A DNA stretch of 34,801 nucleotides from Peptococcaceae bacterium BICA1-8 (lineage in GTDB: Bacteria > Bacillota > Peptococcia > Peptococcales > BICA1-8), in contig JUEF01000097.1 in assembly GCA_000802045.1 (NCBI GenBank), positions 1 to 34,801 of the forward strand, in the 5' to 3' direction. A program made the translations under genes and the position numbers. Positions within the stretch are counted from its first letter, which is position 1. Every line of letters starts with the position of its first letter. The notes under the pieces are model-generated. The model worked only from the letters and a program-made list of their open reading frames with translations, ran no database searches and was not told the DNA's origin. Below are positions 15,481-23,870 of the stretch, piece after piece.

Positions 15481-16818
15481 CTAACCTACTATGATCTTTT
15501 CTTCAGGATATTTGATGTTATGTGGCTTTCTAGCTCTTTCTGTAATAGCAATAGCTACTGTTAATGGACCTATTCTACCTAAAAACATTGTAATCATTAT
15601 TACTACTCTTCCTACCGGAGATAATTCAGGAGTTAAACCAATGGAAAGCCCAACCGTTCCTAATGCAGAGACAACTTCAAATAAAGTAATAAAGAAATCT
15701 GCTTTTTCAGTTATTATTAATATCATTGTGGCAAAAAACACCCAGGTTAGCGCTAGTCCTACAACTGCTAACATTTTACCTACTATTACCTGTGGAATTC
15801 TTTTTTTGAAAATCTCAACATCTTTTTTCCCCAGCAAAGCACTTTTAATCGCTATTATTACTCCAGCAAAAGTGGTAGTCTTAACTCCACCTCCTGTAGA
15901 ACCTGGAGAAGCACCTATAAACATTAATAGAATAATTAAAAATTGTGTGGCTACGGTTAATGAACTAATGTCTACTGTACTAAAGCCTGCTGTTCTAGGT
16001 GTGACTCCTTGAAAGAAGGCAGTTAAAAACCTTTCCCATTGAGATAAACCTTCCATAGTTTCAGGATTACTGTATTCAAGTAAATATATCCCTAAAGTAC
16101 CAATAACAATTAGTAAGCCAGTAACTGATAACACGATTTTTGAGTGAAGTGATAACTTGAATAAACTTTTCTTTTCAATTATTTCCAAAATCACTATAAA
16201 TCCCAATCCCCCTAGAATAAAAAGACTGGCAATTAGTAAAGGGATAATTGGGTCAGTTTGAAAGCTTGTCAGTCCTGAAAACTCTCCTGTAAGAGTCCCA
16301 AAGAGGTCAAAGCCAGCATTATTAAATGCAGAAATAGAATGAAATACGCCATAATATAATGACTGTTTCCAGCCAATTAGCTCTGACCATTTATAAGCTA
16401 ATAAAATTGCTCCAATTCCTTCAGCAATTACAGTTACTAAAATAATGACATAAATCAGCTTAACTATTCCTTGAAGTTTTATTTGATTTAAGGATTCCTG
16501 CAAAACTAACCTTTCCTGTAAACCAATTCTTTTTCCTAAGAATAAAGCAAATAAAGTAGCAAACGTCATTAAACCTAAGCCGCCTAATTGGATTAATATC
16601 ATAATTATAACTTGTCCAAATGTTGACCAATAAGTTGCCGTATCTACTACTACTAATCCTGTCACACAAACAGCAGAAGTAGCTGTAAAAATAGCTGTTA
16701 AAAATGGTGCTCTAGTTCCGTCTGCCGTGGAAATAGGGAGAGAAAATAAAATGGTTCCAATTATTATTAAAAATGTAAAAGTGAATACTATAATCTTAGC
16801 CCCGCTTATTTTTTTCAT
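15481..16818 (-). CDS. ktrB: KtrB/TrkH-type potassium uptake pore (copy 2)
   Basis: A 445-residue K+ transporter with the fourfold TM-pore-TM plan. Filter loops are seen as ATSAVCVTGLVV (about 46-57), SAFNNAGFDLFG (about 163), GASPGSTGGGVKT (about 304-316) and SALGTVGLSIG (about 377). It is clearly paralogous to copy 1; possessing two Ktr systems may give different affinity or ion coupling, as with KtrAB and KtrCD in Bacillus, but which is which cannot be told here. The ATG follows AAAGGAG. A TATAAT on the minus strand at 16969-16964 is a weak promoter candidate, leaving a leader near 140 nt in which I see no ydaO-like core. Confidence 0.92.
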   Translation of the reverse strand: MKKISGAKIIVFTFTFLIIIGTILFSLPISTADGTRAPFLTAIFTATSAVCVTGLVVVDTATYWSTFGQVIIMILIQLGGLGLMTFATLFALFLGKRIGLQERLVLQESLNQIKLQGIVKLIYVIILVTVIAEGIGAILLAYKWSELIGWKQSLYYGVFHSISAFNNAGFDLFGTLTGEFSGLTSFQTDPIIPLLIASLFILGGLGFIVILEIIEKKSLFKLSLHSKIVLSVTGLLIVIGTLGIYLLEYSNPETMEGLSQWERFLTAFFQGVTPRTAGFSTVDISSLTVATQFLIILLMFIGASPGSTGGGVKTTTFAGVIIAIKSALLGKKDVEIFKKRIPQVIVGKMLAVVGLALTWVFFATMILIITEKADFFITLFEVVSALGTVGLSIGLTPELSPVGRVVIMITMFLGRIGPLTVAIAITERARKPHNIKYPEEKIIVG

Positions 16819-17026
16819 CGTAGGCTCCTTTTGCGACTTATGCTGAATTAAGTATTTTCTTGGTAAATTAAATTTATTATCAAAACTTATTTATGTAGTA
16901 CATTCTTATGACTGCCTATAATAACAATTATAAAAAAAATGTAATTTTTCCTATCTAATGTTCATTATAACTTATTAATAGTTGTTATACTAAATTTATC
17001 ACACTGTATAGAACCAATTACTACCC

Positions 17027-17707
17027 TTATTCCAATATTTCTTGGGGTTTCCCCTCCCGAAGGATTTTTCCGTCTTCCAAAATAACTATACGGTCGGCTA
17101 GAGCTTTAGCATCTTCTTGGTCATGGGTAACGAAAATAGCTGTTATTCCTGTGGCTTTCAGTATCCCTTTTAATTCTTCTCTTATCTTCAACTGCAAATC
17201 TTTATCTAAATTACTAAAAGGTTCATCCAAAAGTAATAAAAAAGGTTGGGGTGCTAAGGCACGAGCTAAAGCTACCCGCTGCTGCTGCCCACCACTTAAT
17301 TCATAAGGATACCGCTTGGAGAACTCCTTTAGATTGACCAATGCTAATACTTCCTCGACCCTTATCTTTTTCGCTTTCCTATCTATTTTTTTCAATCCAA
17401 ACATAATGTTTTCTTCTACAGTCATATGAGGAAATAAAGCATAATCCTGAAATACCATGCCAACTCCTCTTTTTTCCGGTAAAACAAAGTTATTATCGTC
17501 AACAATAACAAGATTATCTATAATTATCACCCCGCTACTAGGAATTTCTAGCCCTGCAAGAAGTCTTAAGACTGTACTTTTTCCGCTGCCGCTTTGTCCT
17601 AGAATTGAGACTATCTCACCTTTATTAATCCGCAGATGAAAATCATTGATTGTTTCTTCCTGAGCATTTTTGTATCGAAAGTTTAGCCCCTTAATTTTTA
17701 CAAACAT
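17027..17707 (-). CDS. fbpC: FbpC-like ferric iron ABC transporter ATPase
   Basis: A 226-residue ABC ATPase. Walker A is GQSGSGKST (37-45), Q-loop Gln87 in VFQDYALFPHMT, signature ELSGGQQQR (136-144), Walker B LLLLDEP (157-163) and H-loop His195. It ends right after the ATPase core: the C-terminal regulatory domain found in typical ~350-residue FbpC proteins is missing, so this is a short form. It overlaps the permease by one base. With the permease and binding protein upstream it should power ferric iron import; Fur control is indicated by the box before the first gene. Confidence 0.88.
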   Translation of the reverse strand: MFVKIKGLNFRYKNAQEETINDFHLRINKGEIVSILGQSGSGKSTVLRLLAGLEIPSSGVIIIDNLVIVDDNNFVLPEKRGVGMVFQDYALFPHMTVEENIMFGLKKIDRKAKKIRVEEVLALVNLKEFSKRYPYELSGGQQQRVALARALAPQPFLLLLDEPFSNLDKDLQLKIREELKGILKATGITAIFVTHDQEDAKALADRIVILEDGKILREGKPQEILE

Positions 17708-19350
17708 TATTCTGCCTCCTTATCCCCTGTTTTATAGAAGAAATATATTGCGATAATACTTACGGCTATGATAAAAAGTGAAGCAATGCTGGCTTCGTGA
17801 ATCATCTCATCATTGGCATACTCAAAAGCCTTAGTGGCTAATGTATCAAAATTAAAAGGCCTGAGGATTAAAGTTAGGGGTAATTCCTTTAAAATATCGA
17901 CAAAAACCAAAAGAAAACCGCTGATAACAGCAGGCCTAATCATAGGTAAATCTACTTTCCAAAAGGTTTCTGTAATATTCATACCTAAGGTACGGGATGC
18001 CTCGAAAAAACTTACTCCATTTTTCTCAAAGCCAGATTCTATAGAATTAAAGCCTATGGCTAAAAATCTTATAACATAGGCAAAAATTAGCATCACCAGA
18101 CTGGAACTTAAAATTAGCTTTCCTGTCTCTGGATTTAGAAATTTATAAAACCAGTATAATCTATGATCTAAGTTTATAAAGAACACTATAACAGCAATGG
18201 CGATTACAGCTCCTGGTATGGAGTAACCTAAGGTAGTAACTTTAGAGTAGATCTTTGCAGCTAGGCCGCTGCTAATCCGGCAGTAGTTGGCAATTACCAC
18301 AGCTATTATGACAATTAGACCAGCTGCGAGCAATGAAACAAAAACGGTATTAACCAATAAACTTAAAAATTTTCCATTTAGTATTTTTTGATATGTTAGC
18401 AAGCTCCAATATAATAACTGCAGGGTAGGGATTAAGAACCCAAGGCTAAAAATTGTTAGGCAATAACTAAATGCTACCATTCCTTTAATACCTACCAACT
18501 TTTGCCGAGTAATAGGTCTACTCTTGGTGGTTGTAAAGCTGAATCTTTTTCTGCCCCGCAAAATTTTCTCCAAAAATAAAATCACAAAAACAATAAGTAA
18601 TAAAACGGCGGAGAGCCGGATTGCTGAATTTATATCCCCAAAGGCAAACCAGGTTTGAAAGATAGCCGTGCTAAAAGTAGTTATCCCAAAATATTTAACT
18701 ACACCATAGTCATTTAAAACCTCTAAAATTACTAAGCTTGTCCCACCAACAATTGCTGCCCTAGAAATTGGTATTATTATATAGAAGAAAATTTCCAGGG
18801 GACTTCTGCCTAAAATTCTGGCATTTTCAATCAATGCCGCTGATTGTTTTTCTAAAAAAGCTTGAGTAATTGTATAGACATAGGGAAATAGAAACATTGT
18901 AAAAATAAATATTGCACCTTTTTCTGACATAATATCAAAATATTTTTGATTTATTTGAAGGTGCAAGGTACCCCGCAAAAATGTCTGTATTATACCGGTA
19001 TAATTTAATAATCCATTATAGGTATATGCTGCTATATATGGCGGTATAGCCAAAGAAAAAACTAATGACCACTTAAAAAAATTCCTTAAAGGAAAATCAA
19101 AAGCAGAAATCAGCCAGGATAAGCTTGTCCCTAAAATAATCGTAAATAGTCCAGTAAAGACTACCAGCTTCAGGGTCTTAAATATATAATCCTGGAGAAG
19201 AAATGTTTTTATATGCTGCCAGTTTTCATTGGCAGGAGAAAATATTCCTCCTAATATATTTAGGTTTGGCAAAATTATTAACATTATGAAAATAAAGCTT
19301 AAGACTGACCAGGCATTTAGATTTTGCTTGACTTTATTTATTTTAATCAT
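17707..19350 (-). CDS. fbpB: FbpB-like ferric iron ABC transporter permease
   Basis: A 547-residue permease with about twelve membrane segments in two homologous halves, each with an EAA-like loop: NARILGRSPLEIFFYIIIPI (about 175-194) and EASRTLGMNITETFWKVDLP (about 446-465). One fused protein with two binding-protein-dependent permease domains is normal for FbpB/FutB. The ATG at 19350 follows AAAGGAAG. It is separated from the binding-protein gene by 122 bp holding a terminator-like hairpin and a heptamer array, which may lower its expression relative to the binding protein. Confidence 0.9.
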   Translation of the reverse strand: MIKINKVKQNLNAWSVLSFIFIMLIILPNLNILGGIFSPANENWQHIKTFLLQDYIFKTLKLVVFTGLFTIILGTSLSWLISAFDFPLRNFFKWSLVFSLAIPPYIAAYTYNGLLNYTGIIQTFLRGTLHLQINQKYFDIMSEKGAIFIFTMFLFPYVYTITQAFLEKQSAALIENARILGRSPLEIFFYIIIPISRAAIVGGTSLVILEVLNDYGVVKYFGITTFSTAIFQTWFAFGDINSAIRLSAVLLLIVFVILFLEKILRGRKRFSFTTTKSRPITRQKLVGIKGMVAFSYCLTIFSLGFLIPTLQLLYWSLLTYQKILNGKFLSLLVNTVFVSLLAAGLIVIIAVVIANYCRISSGLAAKIYSKVTTLGYSIPGAVIAIAVIVFFINLDHRLYWFYKFLNPETGKLILSSSLVMLIFAYVIRFLAIGFNSIESGFEKNGVSFFEASRTLGMNITETFWKVDLPMIRPAVISGFLLVFVDILKELPLTLILRPFNFDTLATKAFEYANDEMIHEASIASLFIIAVSIIAIYFFYKTGDKEAE

Positions 19351-19390
19351 TTTTGCACTTCCTTTAACAGGCTACGCCTGTTTAAGTTAC

Positions 19391-19418
19391 TAGTGATTAG
19401 TGACTAGTGACTGGTGAC
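19391..19418. repeat. Degenerate heptamer array, TAGTGAC type
   Basis: Four units read TAGTGAT, TAGTGAC, TAGTGAC, TGGTGAC, followed by a partial TGGT. The same heptamer occurs in the opposite orientation at 5354-5381. Beside it AACAGGC and GCCTGTT form a 7-bp hairpin (19366-19382). The array lies between fbpA and fbpB. Confidence 0.85.
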
Positions 19419-19449
19419 TGGTTAAAAACTATAACAAATTATGTTATGG

Positions 19450-19471
19450 AAAGGGCCCTAATGGGCCCTTT
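19450..19471 (-). terminator. Terminator-like hairpin after the iron-binding protein gene
   Basis: AAAGGGCCC and GGGCCCTTT form a perfect 9-bp stem with a 4-nt loop immediately after the fbpA stop. Only TTT follows on the minus strand, so it probably ends part of the transcripts or protects the fbpA mRNA end, with read-through into fbpB. Confidence 0.75.
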
Positions 19472-19472
19472 A

Positions 19473-20555
19473 TTATTTCCAACCAACCTCATTGAATATT
19501 TCTACGGCCCTATTGTTATATTCACCTAGCTGGGATAAGTTAATTTTTTGAGGTTTAAAATCTCCCCAGGATTTTAACAATTCAGACGGCTCTACCTTAG
19601 GATTCACAGGATATTCAAAATTAGCTTGTGCAAACTGTTGTTGTGCTATTGCATCTGATAAAAACTCAATAAGCTTAACAGCATCTTCTTTATTCTTACT
19701 ATAGTTAGTTAGACCTATTCCGCTGACATTTATATGGGTCCCAGCTCCATCCCTGTCTGGGAAAAACACTCCTACATTTTGGGCTACCTTTACTTCTTCC
19801 GGATTAGAAGATTCTAACATCTTCCCTAGGTAATAAGTATTCATGATTGCTAAATCACCTTCTCCTGCCACAACCGCTGTAGCCTGATCCCGGTCATTAC
19901 CTTTAGGCTCTCTGGCCAAATTGGTGACTATCCCCTTAGCCCATTCTTTTGCCTTTTCTTCACCATGAATAGCAATAAATGAAGCTAAGAGAGACTGATT
20001 ATAGATATTTGATGATGTCCTGGTTAAGATTTTCCCCTGCCATTTAGCACTTGTTAAATCTTCGTAAGTAGATAAGTCCGCTGGATTTACTCTATCTTTC
20101 GAGTACACAATTACTCTGGCCCGTACAGTTAAGCCAAACCATTTATTATCCTTATCCCTTAAATTTTCCGGAATATTTTGCACTAGTACATCACTTGTTA
20201 CAGACTGCAGTAAGCCCTGTTCTTTGGCTCTATGTAGCCTTCCTGCATCAGCTGTCATCAAAAGGTCAGCTTCTGTATCTTTACCCTCTCTAGCTAATCT
20301 CTCTATTAGCTCATCAGAATTTCCTTTAACAACATTTACCTGAATACCTGTTTCCTTAGTAAATAACTGGAATAATTGTTCATCAGTATCATAGTGCCTG
20401 TCCGTATAGAGATTTACAGCTTGTTTTGTTGTAGCTAAAGCTACTTCATTAGCTGCTTTCGTTTCTTTTTCCGATCCGGCACAGCCCGCCGCAAACAATA
20501 GAGAGAAAACTAACAGGAAACTAAGACCAATACTTTTCATACTTCTTTTCTTCAT
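19473..20555 (-). CDS. fbpA: FbpA/FutA-like ferric iron-binding lipoprotein
   Basis: A 360-residue extracellular solute-binding lipoprotein. A basic N terminus and hydrophobic stretch lead to the lipobox FAAGC, with Cys25 as the lipidated residue. The mature start NLYTDRHYDTDEQLF (about 48-62) and the tyrosine pair in NTYYLGKM (about 239-246) are hallmarks of the ferric-binding protein class, where tyrosines ligate Fe3+. It should capture ferric iron outside the membrane and pass it to FbpBC. The ATG follows CTAGGAGGC. A promoter and a nearly perfect Fur box lie just upstream, so expression should rise in iron shortage. Confidence 0.9.
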   Translation of the reverse strand: MKKRSMKSIGLSFLLVFSLLFAAGCAGSEKETKAANEVALATTKQAVNLYTDRHYDTDEQLFQLFTKETGIQVNVVKGNSDELIERLAREGKDTEADLLMTADAGRLHRAKEQGLLQSVTSDVLVQNIPENLRDKDNKWFGLTVRARVIVYSKDRVNPADLSTYEDLTSAKWQGKILTRTSSNIYNQSLLASFIAIHGEEKAKEWAKGIVTNLAREPKGNDRDQATAVVAGEGDLAIMNTYYLGKMLESSNPEEVKVAQNVGVFFPDRDGAGTHINVSGIGLTNYSKNKEDAVKLIEFLSDAIAQQQFAQANFEYPVNPKVEPSELLKSWGDFKPQKINLSQLGEYNNRAVEIFNEVGWK

Positions 20556-20585
20556 AATTTCTGCCTCCTAGATATAGTGATTAAT

Positions 20586-20600
20586 TGATAATTGTTATCA
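20586..20600. promoter_or_regulatory. Fur box upstream of fbpABC
   Basis: TGATAATTGTTATCA matches the 7-1-7 Fur consensus TGATAATnATTATCA at all but one position. It lies about 31 bp before the fbpA start and just downstream of the -10, so bound Fur-Fe2+ would block transcription. Confidence 0.85.
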
Positions 20601-20608
20601 TCTACTTC

Positions 20609-20637
20609 ATTCTAACTATTCCTATTAGTTTACTCAA
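20609..20637 (-). promoter_or_regulatory. Sigma-A promoter of fbpABC
   Basis: On the minus strand TTGAGT (20637-20632), a 17-nt spacer, then TAGAAT (20614-20609). It sits immediately upstream of the Fur box. Confidence 0.6.
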
Positions 20638-20697
20638 CTATCCATTGTTACTAACTTTATCGCTCTATTGACCGGCATATTAGTCTTAAACAAACAA

Positions 20698-20717
20698 AAT
20701 AGTACTTTTGTACTATT
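20698..20717. repeat. Small inverted repeat upstream of fbpA
   Basis: AATAGTAC, TTTT, GTACTATT: perfect 8-bp arms with a 4-nt loop in the spacer between the glcF terminator and the fbp promoter. It could be an operator or an RNA hairpin; I see no other support for either. Confidence 0.4.
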
Positions 20718-20763
20718 GAAAATGGTTATTAATTGGCGCATGGGAACAATTGGATGGTATTAA

Positions 20764-20802
20764 TAAAAAAATTACAGGTTACCAAGGAATTTGGTAACCT
20801 GT
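20764..20802 (-). terminator. Rho-independent terminator of the catabolic operon
   Basis: ACAGGTTACCAA and TTGGTAACCTGT make a perfect 12-bp stem with a 5-nt loop. On the minus strand AATTTTTTT follows, 33 bp beyond the glcF stop. A T run also flanks the other side, so it may work in both directions. Confidence 0.92.
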
Positions 20803-20834
20803 ATAAAAAAAGGGGGGTGGAGTTGTCGTTATAA

Positions 20835-22103
20835 TCATTTTTTCATATCGGATAAATAAATCTCTTTTAGTAACTCTGTTAAATGTAATACCTGTGTATT
20901 TGTTTCAGATTTTTTCAAACCAGAATTAAGCTGTAACATACAAGCCGGACAACTAGTTATCAAATAATCTGCTTTTGTTTTACTTATTCCTTCTACCTTT
21001 TTATCTAAAATTTTTTGAGAGCGTTTCTGTTGAGTAATGCAATAGCTGCCCGCTCCACCACAGCATTCATTTTGATTATCCGCCTTTATAAAAGTAATAC
21101 CTGGTAATTTATCTAAAATATTCTCAATTTCCTTTGTTTTTCCTAAATACCGTCCTAAATGACAGGACTGATGGTATGTAACTGTTTTATTTAGAACTTT
21201 TCTAGGGCCTTGCAATTCAATCTTTGCCAAATACTCCGAGACATCATAAACCTTCTCCGCTAAAACATGGGCTTGTTCTTTTATATTTTCATCTTTTATA
21301 AAATCTGTATATTCTTTTAAAAAAGATGCACAAGTTGAACAATCACTGATTACAGCATCAAATTCATCTATTTTTAACTTTTCCAAATTTAGTTTTGCCA
21401 TGTCTTGTGCAGCCTTTACATGCCCATAAGTATAAGCCGGCAAACCACAACAGGATACTTCCGGTACATGAACCTCAATACCCTGTGCAGCTAATAATTG
21501 CACAGTCGCCTGAGCAACATCAGGATAGGCAAAATCAACGGCACATCCCAAAAAATAGATTACTTTTCCTTTTGCCGGTCCATCTGGCTTAATAATATGA
21601 GGCAATACCTTTCTAGCTCTCTTTTTGGGTAACTTAGGCACTACATCGGCAATTGCTTCTGCTTCAGGAAATAATCGAACTATAATTTTTGAATTCATGA
21701 GCTTATCTAGTCCAATTCCTTGGGCACTACTCATTAATCGTGTACCTAAGGACATCAGCCCTTTATTGGGTAAAACCCTTTCAAAAACCATGCGATAAGG
21801 AAGCTTCATTTTTCCGGATTTGTAGCGCAGTGTTCTAATTAACTGAACAGCTTTGGGTGTATCTATTTTAGAAGAACAATTATCGTAACAGCTACGACAC
21901 ATTAAACAAGTATCTACCGGGTCATCTAATTCACCATCAAAAGCCATATTACCATTCAACAGTTCATTAGCAAGTCTTATTCTTCCCCGCGCAACATCCC
22001 ATTCAATTTTTGTCGCGCCATATGCAGGACATTCTACCATGCAAAAACCACAGCGACTGCATCCTTTAATAACCTCTGATAATTCCTCAAGTATTTCCGC
22101 CAT
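20835..22103 (-). CDS. glcF: GlcF-like Fe-S subunit of a 2-hydroxyacid oxidase
   Basis: A 422-residue protein with two N-terminal 4Fe-4S motifs, Cys15-x2-Cys18-x2-Cys21-x3-Cys25 and Cys66-x2-Cys69-x2-Cys72-x3-Cys76, followed by two CCG (heterodisulfide reductase-type) domains marked by SCCGLPAYT, SCHLGRYLG and ECCGGAGSY. This is the plan of GlcF of glycolate oxidase and of related lactate dehydrogenase Fe-S subunits. It should take electrons from the flavin subunits GlcD/GlcE and pass them toward quinone or another carrier. It is the last gene of the operon, separated from glcD/glcE by the racemase and dehydratase genes. The ATG follows AAAGGGGTGA. Confidence 0.88.
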   Translation of the reverse strand: MAEILEELSEVIKGCSRCGFCMVECPAYGATKIEWDVARGRIRLANELLNGNMAFDGELDDPVDTCLMCRSCYDNCSSKIDTPKAVQLIRTLRYKSGKMKLPYRMVFERVLPNKGLMSLGTRLMSSAQGIGLDKLMNSKIIVRLFPEAEAIADVVPKLPKKRARKVLPHIIKPDGPAKGKVIYFLGCAVDFAYPDVAQATVQLLAAQGIEVHVPEVSCCGLPAYTYGHVKAAQDMAKLNLEKLKIDEFDAVISDCSTCASFLKEYTDFIKDENIKEQAHVLAEKVYDVSEYLAKIELQGPRKVLNKTVTYHQSCHLGRYLGKTKEIENILDKLPGITFIKADNQNECCGGAGSYCITQQKRSQKILDKKVEGISKTKADYLITSCPACMLQLNSGLKKSETNTQVLHLTELLKEIYLSDMKK

Positions 22104-22128
22104 TATATCACCCCTTTATCCAATAACT

Positions 22129-23847
22129 TTATAGTATAGATGCGCCACTTTCTGTTGGACCGGCATTCTTAGTGAATAATCCTAACACTCCACGTTTTTC
22201 ACTTCTCATTGGCCTACTCCATAACTGTTTTCGTTCCTTTAGAATTGATTCAATTTCTTCGGGTAGTAGCTCTATACCATTACACCCTATTATCTTTAAA
22301 ATTCGATTAGGAATATCAAGTAAAATAAGATCTTCTTCCTCCACTAGAGCTATCGGCCCACCCAAGGCAGCTTCTGGTGAAACGTGGCCAATAGCCGGTC
22401 CACGAGTTGCTCCAGAAAAACGACCATCGGTCACTAATGCGGTAGTGGAATAAAGTTCGGGTCTTGTGTAAATTGCTTCTGTAGTTTTTAACATCTCTGG
22501 CATTCCCGCACCCTTTGGACCTTCATAACGGACTATTATTACATCTCCCGGTTTTATCCGGTCTTTAAAAATCGCATCAATTGCCTCTTCCTCAGAATTA
22601 AAAGGTTTTGCTGCCCCAACATGATAGTGCATATCAGAAGCAACAGCTGAATGTTTTACTACAGAACCTTCTGGTGCTAAATTACCTTTTAACACGGCAA
22701 TTCCACCGCCTGCATTATACGGCTTGTCAACGGCCATAATTATATCACTTTGTTTTAAACCATAATTTTTTAGGTAAGCAGCCCCTCTTTTAAAGAAACC
22801 ACTATTCTCTAAAGAATCAAGATTCTCACCAACAGTTTTCCCGGTTACTGTTAAAACATCAAGATTAAGATATTCTTTCAAAACTAACATTACCCTAGGT
22901 ACACCACCTGCAAACCAAAATAGCTGCGTTGGCCACGGCCCAGATGTTTTAAGTCCTGCTAGTACGGGAATTTTCCTATGTATATAATCAAAATCTTCAA
23001 GGGTAATATTAATGCCTACCTGTTTGGCAACTGCCGGTAGGTGTAATAAAGCATTAGTAGAGCCTGCAATAGCTGCATGAATCATTAGTGCATTTTCAAA
23101 TGCTTTTTTACTTAAGATTTTTGCAGGCACGATTTTCTTTTCTAACAAATCAAGCACCGCTTTACCTGCTTGATGTGCATATTGATTTATGATATTAAGA
23201 TTTGCTGGTATTAGAGCATTTCCAGGTAGGGAAAGGCCTAGTGCTTCCGAAATAACCTGCATAGTGCTTGCAGTACCCATATACTGACATGCCCCGGAGG
23301 TTGGACATGAATTTAATTGATAATATAATTGCTCTTTCTCTTCCATCTTTCCTTGTCTCACCAAATCATTTGTTTCATAACAAATTTCTGCAGATATAAA
23401 ATCAGGCCCCGGCATCATCGAACCACCACAAAAATGTATACCCGGGATGTTCAAATGGGCTAATGCCATTAAGTGAGCTGGAACTGATTTGTCACAGGAT
23501 GAAAAAGTTATGATAGCGTCAAAGGGAACAGAAGACGCATGAATTTCAACCATTGCAGCAATTATATCCCTCGAAGCTAAGGAATAATTCATGCCATCGT
23601 GTCCCGTAGAAACCCCATCACAAATGTCAGTAACAGTATAAACAGAGGGTTTACCACTATTTTTGTAGACACTAATTTTTGCTTCATCAACTAATTGTTT
23701 TAAATGTCTGCTTCCTGGATGGCTGTCACCGTATGTACTTTCTAAAAGAATTTGAGGTTTTGTGAGATCCTCAGGAGTCCAGCCACTTCCTAACCATAAA
23801 GGATCTACCTCCGGTCCTTCCTTTCTACTGACCTGGCTTTTATACAT
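22129..23847 (-). CDS. IlvD/Edd-family dehydratase (sugar-acid type likely)
   Basis: A 572-residue Fe-S dehydratase. ICDGVSTGHDGMNYSLASRD (75-94), SSCDKSVPAHLMA (Cys118) and CPTSGACQYMGTAS (Cys181/Cys187) supply the cluster and metal-binding cysteines, and TDGRFSGATRGPAIGHVSPE near the C terminus holds the conserved catalytic serine region. Relatives dehydrate dihydroxyacids: branched-chain precursors, phosphogluconate, or sugar acids such as arabonate, xylonate and gluconate. No other branched-chain biosynthesis gene is present, and the gene sits among transport and hydroxyacid genes, so a sugar-acid or short hydroxyacid substrate is more likely than valine/isoleucine synthesis. The substrate cannot be fixed from the sequence. 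Confidence 0.85.
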   Translation of the reverse strand: MYKSQVSRKEGPEVDPLWLGSGWTPEDLTKPQILLESTYGDSHPGSRHLKQLVDEAKISVYKNSGKPSVYTVTDICDGVSTGHDGMNYSLASRDIIAAMVEIHASSVPFDAIITFSSCDKSVPAHLMALAHLNIPGIHFCGGSMMPGPDFISAEICYETNDLVRQGKMEEKEQLYYQLNSCPTSGACQYMGTASTMQVISEALGLSLPGNALIPANLNIINQYAHQAGKAVLDLLEKKIVPAKILSKKAFENALMIHAAIAGSTNALLHLPAVAKQVGINITLEDFDYIHRKIPVLAGLKTSGPWPTQLFWFAGGVPRVMLVLKEYLNLDVLTVTGKTVGENLDSLENSGFFKRGAAYLKNYGLKQSDIIMAVDKPYNAGGGIAVLKGNLAPEGSVVKHSAVASDMHYHVGAAKPFNSEEEAIDAIFKDRIKPGDVIIVRYEGPKGAGMPEMLKTTEAIYTRPELYSTTALVTDGRFSGATRGPAIGHVSPEAALGGPIALVEEEDLILLDIPNRILKIIGCNGIELLPEEIESILKERKQLWSRPMRSEKRGVLGLFTKNAGPTESGASIL

Positions 23848-23870
23848 TCTTCATCCCCCACATTCAACCT

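Noticed and set aside
15491..16012. 173-codon plus-strand frame inside ktrB copy 2
   Set aside because: Low-complexity antisense of transmembrane helices; ktrB on the minus strand carries all filter motifs.
16819..17026. Second ydaO-like leader before ktrB copy 2
   Set aside because: I looked for AGCTAACCTCG and neighbouring elements on the minus strand and found none.
22129..23847. Assignment as ilvD for branched-chain amino acid synthesis
   Set aside because: No ilv or leu genes are nearby and the gene lies inside a transport/hydroxyacid operon, so a catabolic dehydratase is more likely.
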